From Haliotis asinina (taxonomy: Eukaryota; Mollusca; Gastropoda; Lepetellida; Haliotidae): a DNA stretch of 64,000 bases. The notes below the pieces were generated by a model that was not told the origin of the DNA, made no database searches, and saw only the letters and a program-made list of their open reading frames with translations. The stretch covers positions 1,178,001-1,242,000 of the forward strand of contig NW_027133892.1 in the NCBI RefSeq assembly GCF_037392515.1, given 5' to 3'. The position numbers were made by a program, and so were the translations under genes. The stretch's first letter is position 1. Every line of letters starts with the position of its first letter. Below are positions 48,901 through 56,960 of this stretch, piece by piece.

Positions 48901-51900
48901 TTATAACGGGTCTTCAGAGACCAATGCTTAACTTCAGCGGTGATCGGTGATATGGTCCACAGACATGGTTGATCCATGTAATAATTGCATTCCGTTTGCG
49001 AGGACGGTGGGGTAGCCTAGTGGTTAAAGAGTTCACTCGCCACGCTGAAGACCCTGGTTCGATTCCCACATGGTTAAAATGTGTAAAGCCCATAGATGAT
49101 GTCCCCGGCTGGGATATTGTGGAAATCTTGCTGAAGTCGGCGTAAAATTAAATTCACTCCATTTGCAAGATCGATCCTGATGATGTCAATCATTGTATTG
49201 CCCGACACAGACTTCACTCACAGCCCGCCCTTAATGCTGGAATAATGTCGAGTGTGTCGCTAACCAACAAAAAACACCATAAAACAGGCAATAAACGTTA
49301 CGGAAATTTTTACGAATGTACGATTTGAAATTTATCGCTTCCTGCACCAAACGAACGACACGCTTGTAGCTTCACATCTAGAATTGTTTTTATCATCAAT
49401 AGAAGTCTGGGTATACAACTGATTCTATAAGTCTATGGCGACGTGTTTTTATCATCAATAGAAGTTTGGGTATACAACTGGTTCTATAAGTCTATGGTGA
49501 CGTGTGGTAGCCAAGGGGTTAAGGCGTTCGCTCGTCATTCCAAAGACACGGGTTAGATTTCCCAGATGGGTACAATCACCCATTTGTGTTGCAAAATAGT
49601 GCATTAAAGTTGCGCAAAGAAGCAGTCTGTCGTATATTTGATCAAATGGTAGAAAGCTCGCTAACCGTGTTGCTGGTATAAAAGATCAAATTTCGCCAGG
49701 GATTCCTTTAGTGACCTCAGTTGAAGCTATTGAACACAACGAAACAAAACTTTAGTGACATGTTTTCGATGTTCATGATGTCAGTCTCTCGACTGTCTGC
49801 TCTGATTCACGTCACAGACGTCGGTTGCCTCCATGCAGCACGTGGTCCTTGTCTCACCCCGTCATCGATTTTGTATCACCGGAAGGTGTCCCGATGTAGT
49901 CTTTTGTTCACTCTCGTATATCTTGCAAGTGGATGGCTCATGAATTACAGGACAACCAGATCTTGTGATAAACAAAGACAACATCGACATCTCTGTTCCC
50001 GACCGTTTAAAATTCGAAATGTAAACATCACTCGTTTATTGCTCATTTTCAAAAAATAATCCACCGTCGGTGGTACATGAGTATAACAAAGAAGTACATA
50101 CAAAATGTACAAGATGACTAAATGATACGTCAATAAAAGTGTTTACAAACAATCTTAATGAATTTCGATATATTTTTAAGCTTAGATATTTGACATGGAA
50201 CAACTTGACGGAATTTTGACGAATTTGGCCAGGAACAATATGGTTCTTTAATCTATGATTTATTTTTGTCTGCAAAATAACTACATTTAAATAAATAGTT
50301 AAATTCATATCCAATCAAATGTGTATCACATAAGTTACAAAATCTTTTTTCTTTTGGGTTTTTTGCCATATCCTGTGGGAAACTTATGCTCGCATGTCCT
50401 AAATTAATATCTGGGAAAAGTAGATGTTGTTCGAATTTTGAGAGCGCTTCAGAACCCTCTTTAGAGGAATCATATCGCTCGTCCATGTTTGTAAAAAATT
50501 GTCTTTTAAGACTGATTCAACACTGGAAATGATTCACGTTGTCACAAGCATCAGGCAATCCACACTTACCGAGAATATGTTTGAGACATGGATATTTGAT
50601 GTTTTGTTTTGCTTAGTAACATATTAAAGAATAAAAGCTGCTATTTTGTTTTTTAGATGTGAGAATGTCAATTTACACAAATACGAAATTAGTCGTTTCG
50701 AAATTTGGAGCTCAATAGGTTGTCTACCAAGTTTCCTGTACATCATGAAATGAGGTGTGTTATACTTTAAACCTGTCGCTAATTTTAGACATTTTCGATA
50801 TACTCTATCATGTCAGTCTTTCATGTCCCCATATTTCACATCCATACATCAATATTGGTTCTACTAATCTATCAAATGCAGAAAGGAGCAGGTTTAGTGA
50901 GAATTTACCGCGCTTCAATAGTGCTACCTTGGTATGTAGGTCAGCGTATTCACGTGGTACATTGGTAGTTCCTCGGTGAATATACGTCCATATGAACTGG
51001 TATTAACCTCCGGAAAATCTTTAATTGCATGCAAGCGTCATATACATTACGGTAATACCGTTATACAACGTTCATTGGACTAGTTTATTGCATCGAGAAC
51101 ATTGACCCTGTTGCGCCAACAACTTACTTTGACCGAGGCTGTCTGTACTGTTTATACTGACTAAGAGCCGACCAGTACTTGTACACATTAATACCAAGGG
51201 CCAGACAGGGACCAACAAGTACTATATTTCAACTTAGGGCGGATACTTGAACCGCAACACCTCAGAGGCGGCTTCACCAAGAAAGAAAGCGGGCGGGAAA
51301 AATTGGCGATAAAGATTTTATTCACTGACTGAAATGTTAATAATAAGATCACTTGGCGAGTCTCAAAAATATGAAGATCGAATGGTTTTCATTCGGAATT
51401 AAAGAAAATGTATGTAAAGAAAGATCAAACTGGTCATGAGTTCAAAGGTAAAAAAATATATATATATACTTTTTTATCAAACCAGGGCATATATTTCCAC
51501 ACTGAGAGAAGAAAACGTTGTGTTTGTTCCCGTTGGAATGAACATTGAGACAGCGATGGATATGAGAAACACAGAAGAAAACTACGGACAGTCTCATAAG
51601 TGACACCGAAATGAACTCATCAACAACCTAATTTGCACCTGGTTGCGTCTTAAATGGCGTCATGCCTTGAATGACTCAAATGAAATACTGTTCATTGCGC
51701 AAAACCATCTTCTCTCACTCAATGCCAGGCTGAAACTTATCTTTCAAAATACATATTTACCACAAAAAATAAAAACGCCCCTTTCTGCCGATCCCCATAA
51801 AATAGAGCCTAGATAATCTTTGGTTTCCCAAAACCTGATGCTATCAGGACTTACGTTGAATTAAACGTTGGTAAATATCTTATACCTGGATGACAGACTT

Positions 51901-54900
51901 AATCAGTGTAAGACTGAAATGGAAAAGAAACGTCGCCGGAGACTGTGTAGACGTCCAATATCTTCATGTTGAACTAGCCCTAGTTGCTGTGTTCAGAAAA
52001 CAAGTGAACCATTGCCATTCGAGCCGGCAATTTATGTCTGAATGCATGCATGATGCATGATGCAGGTGCATCTCGATTTCAGTGTACGAACTCTTCCCTT
52101 TCCATTAACAAAAACATTTCTCACCTCAATCTCAAGTGATATTCAACTGGGCAAAACAGACTATATGACCACGATTCATGACTTCCTCAAACTCGACTTC
52201 CAGTCTATATTTAAAAAATAGCATAAAATACTCCATTGATGCTACAATATTACGACGTTTCTTTTGTCCTTCAGTATATATCGGTTCTCTAATGTGCGGT
52301 AGGTTATCCGTCAAATGCCGTTACTGACACTAATACTTACTTACCTACTTAGCCCCGATTCCCCTCGTGGGACACAGGCCGTATTCTCCAGATCTCCCCG
52401 TCCTGGGCTTTCCACTCCGGCTGGTGCCAGATGAATCCTGTTTTCTTTTTATCACCATCGAAGGCGCGTCGTAGGTATTTTTCGGCCTGCTCCCCCTTTT
52501 CCCCCTGAGTATACCATGTTAGCTTAAATACTGTTAACTCATGATGTAATACCACCTGTCCTGATTGACACCTGGTTTATCCAAATTCTGTCGACCCGGA
52601 CACTTGCTTCTGACTCAACATAAAACGTTCAGGACTTTAATATTGAATTGACAGGTTTGATTTTACGCTGCTTTTGGTAATATGCCGGTAAAACATGACA
52701 GGGGACACCAGAAATGGGCTCATCTACCGTTCACAAACCAAATGGGTTTGCTCACTGCCGTGCACCGCCTACTTCTCGTAAACGTGTTCTCTGCGCCGGT
52801 CCCACTTATTCTTGTTTGCAGTAATATAAGACATTTATACACGCACTTTTCCTTCAGACTCCTTCTCTTCTACTACATGGCGCGGTCCTCGTCTTATAAA
52901 GAGGTTGGCAAGCAGCTCAGGAAACAGCTGACTATGGTAAGTACATGCCACTTCAGGATTATGTCGTCATCCACCCTTCGTGTTATAGCGAGAGGTCTGG
53001 GTCACAATTGTTTTCCATTGTTGACTGTGATGATAGCAGTAAAATTATAATTGCAAATAAAGTATCTGTGTAGGGTGACACTAGAAATTCTTGAATGATA
53101 AGTCTTGGACTTAAGGGGTGAATCTCCCAACAATATTCAGTTCCAGCATCCGCATGCTTCGTCGAGTCTTCTAAAGAGCTATGTTTCTCTTCAAATTCAA
53201 AAGAAATGTATCATAACATCCAGTCTAAGTAAACTTTGACTCAGTTTTATTCGTTACACTCCACCACTGAGTCCAACAAACCCGACTAGAAGGTCGTGTC
53301 AGGTAACCTTTGAGCGACCTATGACCGTCCAATCAAACGCGAGACGGTTAATTAGATTTAACCAATCAGATAACAGCTACTATTTAGGGATCGGAGGGGC
53401 TTTCAAAATATTCAGGTCACTGACACAGATCTCTCCACAAACAAAAATCTGCATATAACCGTTATTTGACCTGCAGTATATACGCTTTGGGGTTTCTGTT
53501 GACATGGTTACCATTAGCTAATATTTCCGAAAGCTAAACACTATTTTCAGCGACTGTTTACTCACCGTTGTCATCGTTGTACGTACGTCGTGTGCATCAC
53601 CCGGAATCGAGCATACGCTAATTAGCATTCGGAATCGTTTGGGTGCGAACCTTTTTGAGATAAAAGTTCAAAAAGTATGTGCGAATGTCCACTTTCGCGA
53701 TTTGGTAAGCTGCGTTCTTATAGGTCAATCTCAAGGGTTACCTGACGCGACCTCCCGTAAGGTTTTGTTGGACTCAGTGGTGGAGTGTAACGAAACGTTC
53801 AGATTTTAAACAGACCACATCTTTGTATATTATCACACTAGATCCTAAAGAGTAGAATTCTTGTGGCATAATTTTGACATCTTCGGATAATGAACCTGTC
53901 TAGGTTAATATGTGCACAGTTCAGTTCAGATGAAGTCCTGTTGTAGAAAATGGCGTCGACGCACTCACTTTGTCGGGCGTGATTCTAAACCATTGTGTTT
54001 CATGAGAAACATCTGGTTTGCAGGAAAGAACGGTGGAGAAAAAGAGGATCTTTCTAAAAGCAAGGGCTCTTCAAGGTAAATGGTAAACAAGAATTGTGCA
54101 TCATGGTAAACTGTCAATGGTGCAGGGTTATGTAGTCCCACGTAACTTCCATACTTCCATAGTTAAGAAAAAAACAAAAAACAGCGGTCGTTTTCACAGG
54201 GGCCGGAGGCCTAATATTACTCCAGTATTGTAAGTTTTTCAGATACCGGAACCCTACTAATTTGCCAGTATTGCAAGTATTTCAGGGACCGGAACCCGAC
54301 TGTTGTGCCAGTATTGCAAGTTTTTCAGGGACCGGAACCCTACCAATGTGCCAGTATTGCAAGTTTTTTTTATCAACTGAATGTTGCTGAACGCCGCAAC
54401 CCGCAATAGTATTCCCCACAACATTCCCATGGCACGTGACAATACAGACCATATCAAAGACCCATAAAGATCCTCATTAGAATTGGTCTTCGCGACTGTG
54501 ATGAGAGGCGACTGACGCGTTCGAGTTTACAGGTTGAAACTTGGGACCATGATCATGCTAATCACTGGATTGTCTGGTCCGGACTCAATTATATACAGAC
54601 CACCGCCATAGACCTGTAACATTTTGTTAAACAAACAAAATAAAACATCAGCCAGTGAGTGAAAACACGTCCGCCGCCATTGGGGCTAGATGGTCGCCAT
54701 CTAAATATAAGTGTGTGTGAGTTTAGTCAGCGGGCCTGACCACCCGATCCTGCAAGTCGCCTCCCATGACAAGCATAGTCACCTTTTGTGGCATGCATGG
54801 GATGCTGAGGACGTAATCTACCCCGGATCTTCATGGGTCCATCTAACAAAAACACTCGCTGACCTTGTTCACACACGTCATCGAAACTCAATGATCGATG

Positions 54901-55824
54901 CTCATGCTGTTAATCACCGGATTGTCTTATGCTTCCTTATTTACTAACCAACGTCTTGCATGTCGATCAAACCTCTTGCCTCTCACATAAAACTTGCAAC
55001 CTTTATAAAACTGCAGTCTGCAGATGCACGAACGAAAAATGCACACACTTCTGACAAACATGATACGATAAATAACCAATGTACAAGATACTGGTGTATG
55101 GTATTGCATGACGCTCACTCAAGCATACAACTATCCATCTGGACAACTTCAAGCGGTGCCTTTAAAAACCTTATAAAGGTTTCAAGTACATCTAACAACA
55201 TTTTATGAATCCCAAATATAACATGTTTCATTTGACCATTTTATACGAGACATTGTGCATTCACGGCTTTCTGCCTTTGGAACCGTGCCAATTTACTCTT
55301 ATCATGGGGGTACACAAACTGTGCAGTTGTCCGACTTCGTGAGACTGGAACATAGCAAAACCAATTTGCTTGGGCAGGGTCGTAGTCTGACTTTTCTTGG
55401 TGGGCGGTGGACAGTTCCTACGTTAATAGAGCGTTATGTCAATACTTTGAAGCAGAAAATGTAATCTGTAAGAAAATGCTAAGGAAGCAGTTGCCCCGCT
55501 GCCCCCTGGTCTACCTGCCCTGTTGATGTTGACAGATACTTTGCATAATAATAAAACATAAAACAGCTGCATTTGTATCATTTTCTGGCTGAGGCCGACT
55601 ACCTTTTGGGGCGACCCTCGCATGCTGTTTATAATTACGTAAGTGCATATAACATCTCACCTAATGACAGTTAGTATCAGTTAGCCTGATACATGTCTCT
55701 TAATCTAATGATACATATTGTGCTGTTGCATTTAATACCGTCTATTTTCTTCACAGGCCGTTCCCTATCAAGACCGTCAGATGCTGCAAGCGTTTCGAGC
55801 GTGTTTACTGACACAACCCCATAA
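33809..55824 (+). CDS. Transmembrane channel-like (TMC) family protein, 19 coding exons, 704 residues
   Basis: Exons: 33,777-33,914 (ATG 33,809), 34,838-34,946, 35,746-35,877, 36,600-36,669, 36,891-36,954, 37,185-37,291, 38,481-38,528, 39,211-39,344, 40,140-40,287, 42,263-42,321, 42,976-43,126, 44,161-44,270, 44,860-44,962, 45,529-45,678, 47,504-47,772, 48,691-48,846, 52,858-52,936, 54,024-54,075, 55,757-55,824. All introns are GT-AG, and the phases close to exactly 2,115 coding bases ending in TAA. The product has a cytosolic N-terminus of about 160 residues, 9-10 hydrophobic segments, and the TMC hallmarks 'CCWENEVG' (454-461), 'DLTYGQALVWLG' in exon 15 and 'DDCGPF' in exon 16. The family includes mechanosensory channel subunits (TMC1/2) and the TMC5-8 groups. 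Length and C-terminus look nearer the TMC5/6/7/8 side, which is not proven. Introns carry many repeats; the exons show no break. Confidence 0.93.
34250..34480. repeat. Imperfect ~60-bp intronic tandem repeat
   Basis: Four units share 'accctcaaacatctctaata' or 'tccaata' variants and 'cactcaaacactgggga', inside TMC intron 1. Confidence 0.85.
34665..34826 (+). mobile_element. tRNA-derived SINE
   Basis: A-box 'tagtccactggttaaagc' and B-box 'gggttcgattcc'. The tail 'aaccatactcactcattcac' ends about 12 bases before TMC exon 2. Confidence 0.95.
34838..34946 (+). CDS. TMC exon 2
   Basis: Residues 36-71, polar and basic, with 'KTLDEVIYRIRYSHEKQ'. Begins only about 12 bases after the tail of a SINE. 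Phase 1 to phase 2. Confidence 0.8.
35100..35350. mobile_element. Inverted pair of dispersed repeats
   Basis: The left half (minus orientation) reads 'cgctgacttggttaacacat'. The right half (plus) reads 'atgtgtcaaccaagtcagcg' and continues 'cctcttacgacaagcatggt'. Both halves come from the 'cgccgcactcagcaatatt' repeat family. Confidence 0.8.
35698..35738. repeat. (cact)n microsatellite
   Basis: Ten or so uninterrupted units directly upstream of the acceptor of TMC exon 3, probably the tail of a lost SINE. Confidence 0.95.
35746..35877 (+). CDS. TMC exon 3
   Basis: Residues 72-115, acidic then basic (FDWSNDIEAVNSGEM). The tract upstream of the acceptor is a (cact)n microsatellite. Phase 2 to phase 2. 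Confidence 0.8.
35944..36105 (+). mobile_element. tRNA-derived SINE
   Basis: A-box 'tagcctggtggttaaat' and B-box 'gggtttgaatccc', then 'gatattgctggaatattgct' and 'cacactcactcagc'. Confidence 0.92.
36600..36669 (+). CDS. TMC exon 4
   Basis: Residues 116-139, ending in the basic 'SFKSRSKKSR' just before the membrane region. Phase 2 to phase 0. Confidence 0.85.
36891..36954 (+). CDS. TMC exon 5
   Basis: Residues 140-160, 'VARIYGDFGIGFWRKNITKI'. Corresponds to the conserved segment before TM1 in TMC proteins. Phase 0 to phase 1. Confidence 0.85.
37083..37135 (+). mobile_element. Fragment of dispersed repeat family
   Basis: Reads 'tttacgccgcactcggcaat' and 'atttcagttatat'. The rest of the element is missing. 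Confidence 0.65.
37185..37291 (+). CDS. TMC exon 6 (TM1)
   Basis: Residues 161-196. 'GSNVASYFLFLRFLTYLNII' matches the family's pre-TM1/TM1 motif (G-x-x-V-x-S-Y-F-x-F-L-R). Phase 1 to phase 0. Confidence 0.95.
38481..38528 (+). CDS. TMC exon 7
   Basis: Sixteen residues (197-212) of the first extracellular loop, 'ILSGDATIPGDVVGYF'. A 48-base exon, phase 0 to 0. Confidence 0.75.
38578..38790 (-). mobile_element. Dispersed repeat family, full-length copy
   Basis: In plus-strand order: 'tagaattggtctttagcaac', 'caggctcgctgacttcgtcg', 'tggtcactcgattgctcacc', 'gatattactgagtgcaacaa'. Inverse of the copy at 57,005. Confidence 0.8.
39211..39344 (+). CDS. TMC exon 8 (TM2)
   Basis: Residues 213-256. 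'MFYGAYSN' and 'RPMAYFLTWGSVNLLSF' match the family's 'FYG.Y' and 'P.AYFLT' motifs. Phase 0 to 2. Confidence 0.95.
39855..40045 (-). mobile_element. Dispersed repeat family copy
   Basis: Contains 'gatcactggattgtctggtc', 'cagactcgattaag' and 'ccgccgccatata' in inverse orientation. Confidence 0.8.
40140..40287 (+). CDS. TMC exon 9
   Basis: Residues 257-306. 'WRLFTSWDYAVYEKQGASDR' matches the conserved 'F.sWD..i' cytosolic motif. Phase 2 to 0. Confidence 0.92.
41102..42178 (+). mobile_element. Decayed Tc1/mariner-type element in TMC intron 9
   Basis: Contains a frameshifted transposase (next entry). 'tcaaaatatta' at 41,103 is matched in inverse by 'taatattttga' at 42,168 and may be part of the terminal repeats. 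Exact ends and target duplication were not resolved. Confidence 0.7.
41135..41978 (+). pseudogene. Tc1-like transposase pseudogene
   Basis: Reads the Tc1-like layout in three frames: N-terminal helix-turn-helix 'HRQEAIGMVHGRMSQRQVVA' and 'RRYQNTKDVVHRQRSGRPRA' from 41,135; 'TVRQRIRHHGIRPGRPA' from 41,390; 'SVMVWGGITARPL' near 41,620; and the C-terminal catalytic 'WPANSPELSPIEHVLDEM' near 41,815. Several frameshifts separate these blocks, so the gene is dead. A typical transposase of this group has about 340 residues, comparable with the span. Confidence 0.9.
42263..42321 (+). CDS. TMC exon 10
   Basis: Residues 307-325, strongly charged 'REDRGKNKRKQRG', as in the TM2-TM3 cytosolic loop of the family. 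Phase 0 to 2. Confidence 0.8.
42723..42868 (-). mobile_element. tRNA-derived SINE
   Basis: Inverse of the standard copy: 'atttctgcaatatcacagtg', 'aaatgggctccacacattat', then the B-box inverse 'aatcaaacccgag' and A-box inverse 'ctactaggctacc'. Confidence 0.88.
42976..43126 (+). CDS. TMC exon 11 (TM3)
   Basis: Residues 326-376. 'LRVVVNLLVMAVLGGSGYLI' is the TM3 motif. The acceptor 'ctggcgaag' is the weakest in the gene, but it fits the phase exactly. Phase 2 to 0. Confidence 0.88.
43340..43452 (-). mobile_element. Dispersed repeat family fragment
   Basis: Contains 'gatcgatgatcatgatgttt', 'ccgccatatagctgagatat' and 'ggtgtggaataacaaac'. Confidence 0.7.
43845..44085 (+). pseudogene. Second Tc1-like transposase remnant
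   Basis: In frame: 'RLDSATRNIAIERMHAGDYQ' and 'SSVRGVSMLV', then after a stop and frameshift 'SGRPRVAQDRYIRVLQLRD'. This is the N-terminal DNA-binding part of a Tc1-like transposase of a different subfamily from the one at 41 kb. The rest is lost. It lies in TMC intron 11. Confidence 0.8.
44161..44270 (+). CDS. TMC exon 12 (TM4)
   Basis: Residues 377-412. 'LKLIVPLVFSQLIRLEQW' matches 'n.i.P.iFs.i..lE'. Phase 0 to 2. Confidence 0.93.
44528..44752 (-). mobile_element. Dispersed repeat family, full-length copy
   Basis: In plus-strand order: 'ggttagaattgatcttcatt', 'gtcgtaagaggtgactaacg', 'cgctgacttggttcagacat', 'gcgtagatcgatgctcatgc', 'ccgccgccataaagctggaa'. One of the best preserved copies here. 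Confidence 0.88.
44860..44962 (+). CDS. TMC exon 13 (TM5)
   Basis: Residues 413-447, 'YIASLIVFVVSLYDVTTE'. A TGACGTCA palindrome (44,911) falls in this exon and encodes DVT. Phase 2 to 0. Confidence 0.9.
45157..45290 (+). mobile_element. tRNA-derived SINE
   Basis: B-box 'gcgttcgattcccctc', 'acaatgtgcaaagtctattt' and 'gatattgctggaatattgct'. The A-box is degraded. Confidence 0.88.
45529..45678 (+). CDS. TMC exon 14 (CWE motif, TM6)
   Basis: Residues 448-497. 'CCWENEVGEQVFKVLILD' corresponds to the family signature CWExxVGQE. Here the last two residues read EQ instead of QE. Phase 0 to 0. Confidence 0.95.
45720..47175. repeat. 35-bp minisatellite in TMC intron 14
   Basis: About 41 units of 'ggacatcgtctcacccacat' plus 'atgtgtactatgcca'. 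Variants ('cactcacat', 'cattggtg', 'gtgcta') recur in a regular order, indicating higher-order units. As 35 is not a multiple of three and the plus strand has almost no stops, long open frames arise in every phase; none is a gene. The array follows exon 14 by about 40 bases. Confidence 0.97.
47176..47465. repeat. Diverged tail of the minisatellite
   Basis: About eight looser units of roughly 35 bp with 'gaagacaccctttcaaccac' and 'atgtctgcac', running up to the acceptor region of exon 15. Confidence 0.75.
47504..47772 (+). CDS. TMC exon 15 (core TMC domain)
   Basis: Residues 498-586. 'LDLTYGQALVWLGLYFCPFL', 'VVKLVILFYFQ' and 'FRASRSGNFYMFILLL' are the most conserved part of the family. Phase 0 to 2. 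Confidence 0.97.
47800..47928 (-). mobile_element. Dispersed repeat family fragment
   Basis: Contains 'tgcgtagattgatgttcatg', 'ggtcactggattgtctggac' and 'caaaccgccgtcacatagct' just after exon 15. Confidence 0.8.
48150..48312 (+). mobile_element. Dispersed repeat family copy
   Basis: Reads 'ttttactccgcactcataaa', 'aatcaagtctagaccaaaca' and 'atccagtgatcaacatcatg'. Confidence 0.8.
48691..48846 (+). CDS. TMC exon 16
   Basis: Residues 587-638. 'DDCGPF' then 'VYDVIASRVGNLPDWL' and a hydrophobic helix. A TGACGTCA (48,742) encodes part of YDVI. Phase 2 to 2. Confidence 0.92.
48885..49290 (-). mobile_element. Dispersed repeat copy split by a SINE
   Basis: The left part (48,885-49,002) and the right part (49,158-49,290) form one element once the SINE between them is removed. 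The right part continues with 'gatcgatcctgatgatgtca' exactly where the left part stops. Confidence 0.85.
49003..49157 (+). mobile_element. tRNA-derived SINE with target-site duplication
   Basis: A-box 'tagcctagtggttaaag', B-box 'ggttcgattcc' and tail 'aattaaattcac'. It is flanked by 'tccgtttgcgag' (48,991-49,002) and 'tccatttgcaag' (49,158-49,169), a 12-bp duplication with two changes. Confidence 0.93.
49388..49503. repeat. 59-bp tandem duplication
   Basis: Two copies of 'tatcatcaatagaagt', 'gggtatacaact' and 'ttctataagtctatgg', offset 59 bp (49,391 and 49,450). Confidence 0.9.
49500..49605 (+). mobile_element. Truncated tRNA-derived SINE
   Basis: A-box 'tagccaaggggttaaggc' and B-box 'gggttagatttcc', then only 'gatgggtacaatcacccatt' before the similarity ends. 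Confidence 0.8.
50036..51000 (-). pseudogene. LINE reverse-transcriptase C-terminal remnant
   Basis: On the minus strand the pieces read 'REYADLHTKVALLKRGKFSL', 'FDRLVEPILMYGCEIWGHE', 'YRKCLKLATGLKYNTPHFM' and, further down, 'FCNLCDTHLIGYEFNYLFKC'. That order matches the region after the catalytic domain of CR1/RTE-class LINE proteins. Stops and frameshifts are frequent. It lies in TMC intron 16. Confidence 0.82.
51001..52330. other. Intron sequence, no feature seen
   Basis: AT-rich, with a short (ta)n at about 51,450-51,466. No coding exon of the TMC gene is expected here because the phases of exons 16 and 17 join directly. Confidence 0.5.
52335..52515 (-). pseudogene. 3' end of an RTE-like LINE
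   Basis: The minus strand reads 'YLRRAFDGDKKKTGFIWHQP' and 'EWKAQDGEIWR', then after the 'CPTRG'-like end in another frame a tail of 'taagtaggtaagtaagta'. The layout (basic segment, 'TG..W', W-R, short tandem tail) is that of the C-terminus and 3' end of RTE-type elements. Confidence 0.65.
52858..52936 (+). CDS. TMC exon 17
   Basis: Residues 639-665 end the last helix and start the C-terminal basic helix 'YKEVGKQLRKQLTM'. Phase 2 to 0. The preceding 4-kb intron is the second most repeat-loaded of the gene. Confidence 0.9.
53250..53794. mobile_element. Non-autonomous DNA transposon with 31-bp perfect terminal repeats
   Basis: 53,250-53,280 begins 'ttcgttacactccaccactg', and its exact inverse is 53,764-53,794. 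Inverted similarity continues about 50 bp further inward with 'gtcaggtaacc' and 'ggttacctgac'. The 545-bp body has no coding capacity. A target duplication was not found. It lies in TMC intron 17. Confidence 0.88.
54024..54075 (+). CDS. TMC exon 18
   Basis: Residues 666-682, 'ERTVEKKRIFLKARALQ', a continuation of the charged C-terminal helix. Phase 0 to 1. Confidence 0.85.
54195..54368. repeat. ~55-bp intronic tandem repeat
   Basis: Three units with 'ccagtattgcaagtttttca' and 'gggaccggaaccctac'. Confidence 0.85.
54470..54625 (-). mobile_element. Dispersed repeat family copy
   Basis: Contains 'ttagaattggtcttcgcgac', 'aatcactggattgtctggtc' and 'agaccaccgccatagacctg'. Confidence 0.82.
54725..54950. 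mobile_element. Second inverted pair of dispersed repeats
   Basis: The left half (plus) is 'gacaagcatagtcacctttt' and its flanks. The right half (minus) is 'atcgatgctcatgctgttaa' and its flanks, joined near 54,845. Confidence 0.75.
55757..55824 (+). CDS. TMC exon 19 (stop exon)
   Basis: Residues 683-704, a Ser-rich tail 'RSLSRPSDAASVSSVFTDTT' and TAA. Phase 1 entry fits the preceding donor. Confidence 0.85.
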
Positions 55825-55829
55825 TTCAC

Positions 55830-56335
55830 CTGTGAGTGAACTTAAATTAATGCCCAGTAGACGTGTCTGCATCGTCTGGTCTGGTCGGAAAGCGAGTTGA
55901 GTAGTTGAAAATCATGGCGAATCAGGTCACAGGATTGTTGCACGACTAAGGGAGGTAACTCGTCTGTGTGATAATGATAAAACAGAAGACAACAAAGGAA
56001 AGCCAAAGTGAACTACGATGAGTGAGTGAGTTTTTCGCTTTCAGCAATATTCCAGCAATGTCACGGCGGGGGACACCAGGATCGGGCTTCACACATTGTG
56101 CCCATGTGGGAATCGAACTCGGGTCTTCGGCGTTACGATGGAAATGATGTGAAATTTCTTCTATATGATCCAGGACAGTGACCACGTGATTACTTCAGAA
56201 TAAACCAAGGTTTGTTTTTAATGCGATCAGAATTGAAATTACATTGTAACCCGGAACTTCACGGGTCAAGCGATGGTGTAAATTATGATAACTGAACGAC
56301 ACAAGTAAATGAATACATATGCTGATGTATGACAT
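55830..56335. other. Downstream flank of the TMC gene
   Basis: Contains the inverted SINE at 56,018-56,140. No clear AATAAA was found within 500 bases of the stop, so the 3' end of the transcript is not fixed. Confidence 0.4.
56018..56140 (-). mobile_element. tRNA-derived SINE, 5'-truncated
   Basis: Inverse orientation: 'cagcaatattccagcaatgt', 'cgggcttcacacattgtgcc' and 'ggaatcgaactcgggtcttc'. Confidence 0.9.
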
Positions 56336-56340
56336 TTCAT

Positions 56341-56960
56341 GTTCAGAATAAACAGGCTTACTATGTGATTCAGAATAAACAGGGCTTACTATGTGATTCA
56401 GAATAAACAGGGCTTACGAAGTGATTCAGAATAAACAGGGCGCACTAAGTGATTCAGAATAAACAGGGCTTACGAAGTGATTTTGAAACAAGCAAGGAGT
56501 ACTAGGTGATTCAGAATAAACAGGGCGTACTAAGTGATTCAGAATAAACAGGGCTTACTATGTGATTCAGAATAAACAGGGCTTACGAAGTGATTTTGAA
56601 ACAAGCAAGGAGTACTAGGTGATTCAGAATAAACAGGGCGTACTAAGTGATTCAGAATAAACAGGGCGTACTAAGTGATTCAGAACAAACAGGGCTTACG
56701 AAGTGATTCAGAATAAACAGGGCTTACGAAGTGATTTTGAAACTAACAAGGAGTACTAGGTGATTCAGAACAAACAGGGCGTACTAAGTGATTCAGAATA
56801 AACAGGGCTTACGAAGTGATTCAGAACAAACAGGGCTTACTAAGTGATTCAGAATAAACAGGGCTTACGAAGTGATTTTGAAACTAACAAGGAGTACTAG
56901 GTGATTCAGAATAAACAGGGCGTACTAAGTGATTCAGAACAAACAGGGCTTACTAAGTGA
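56341..56960. repeat. 28-bp minisatellite
   Basis: About 22 units of 'gtgattcagaataaacaggg' plus 'cttactaa', 'cttacgaa' or 'cgtactaa', interrupted by a recurrent variant 'gtgattttgaaacaagcaag', so a higher-order period exists. Confidence 0.95.
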
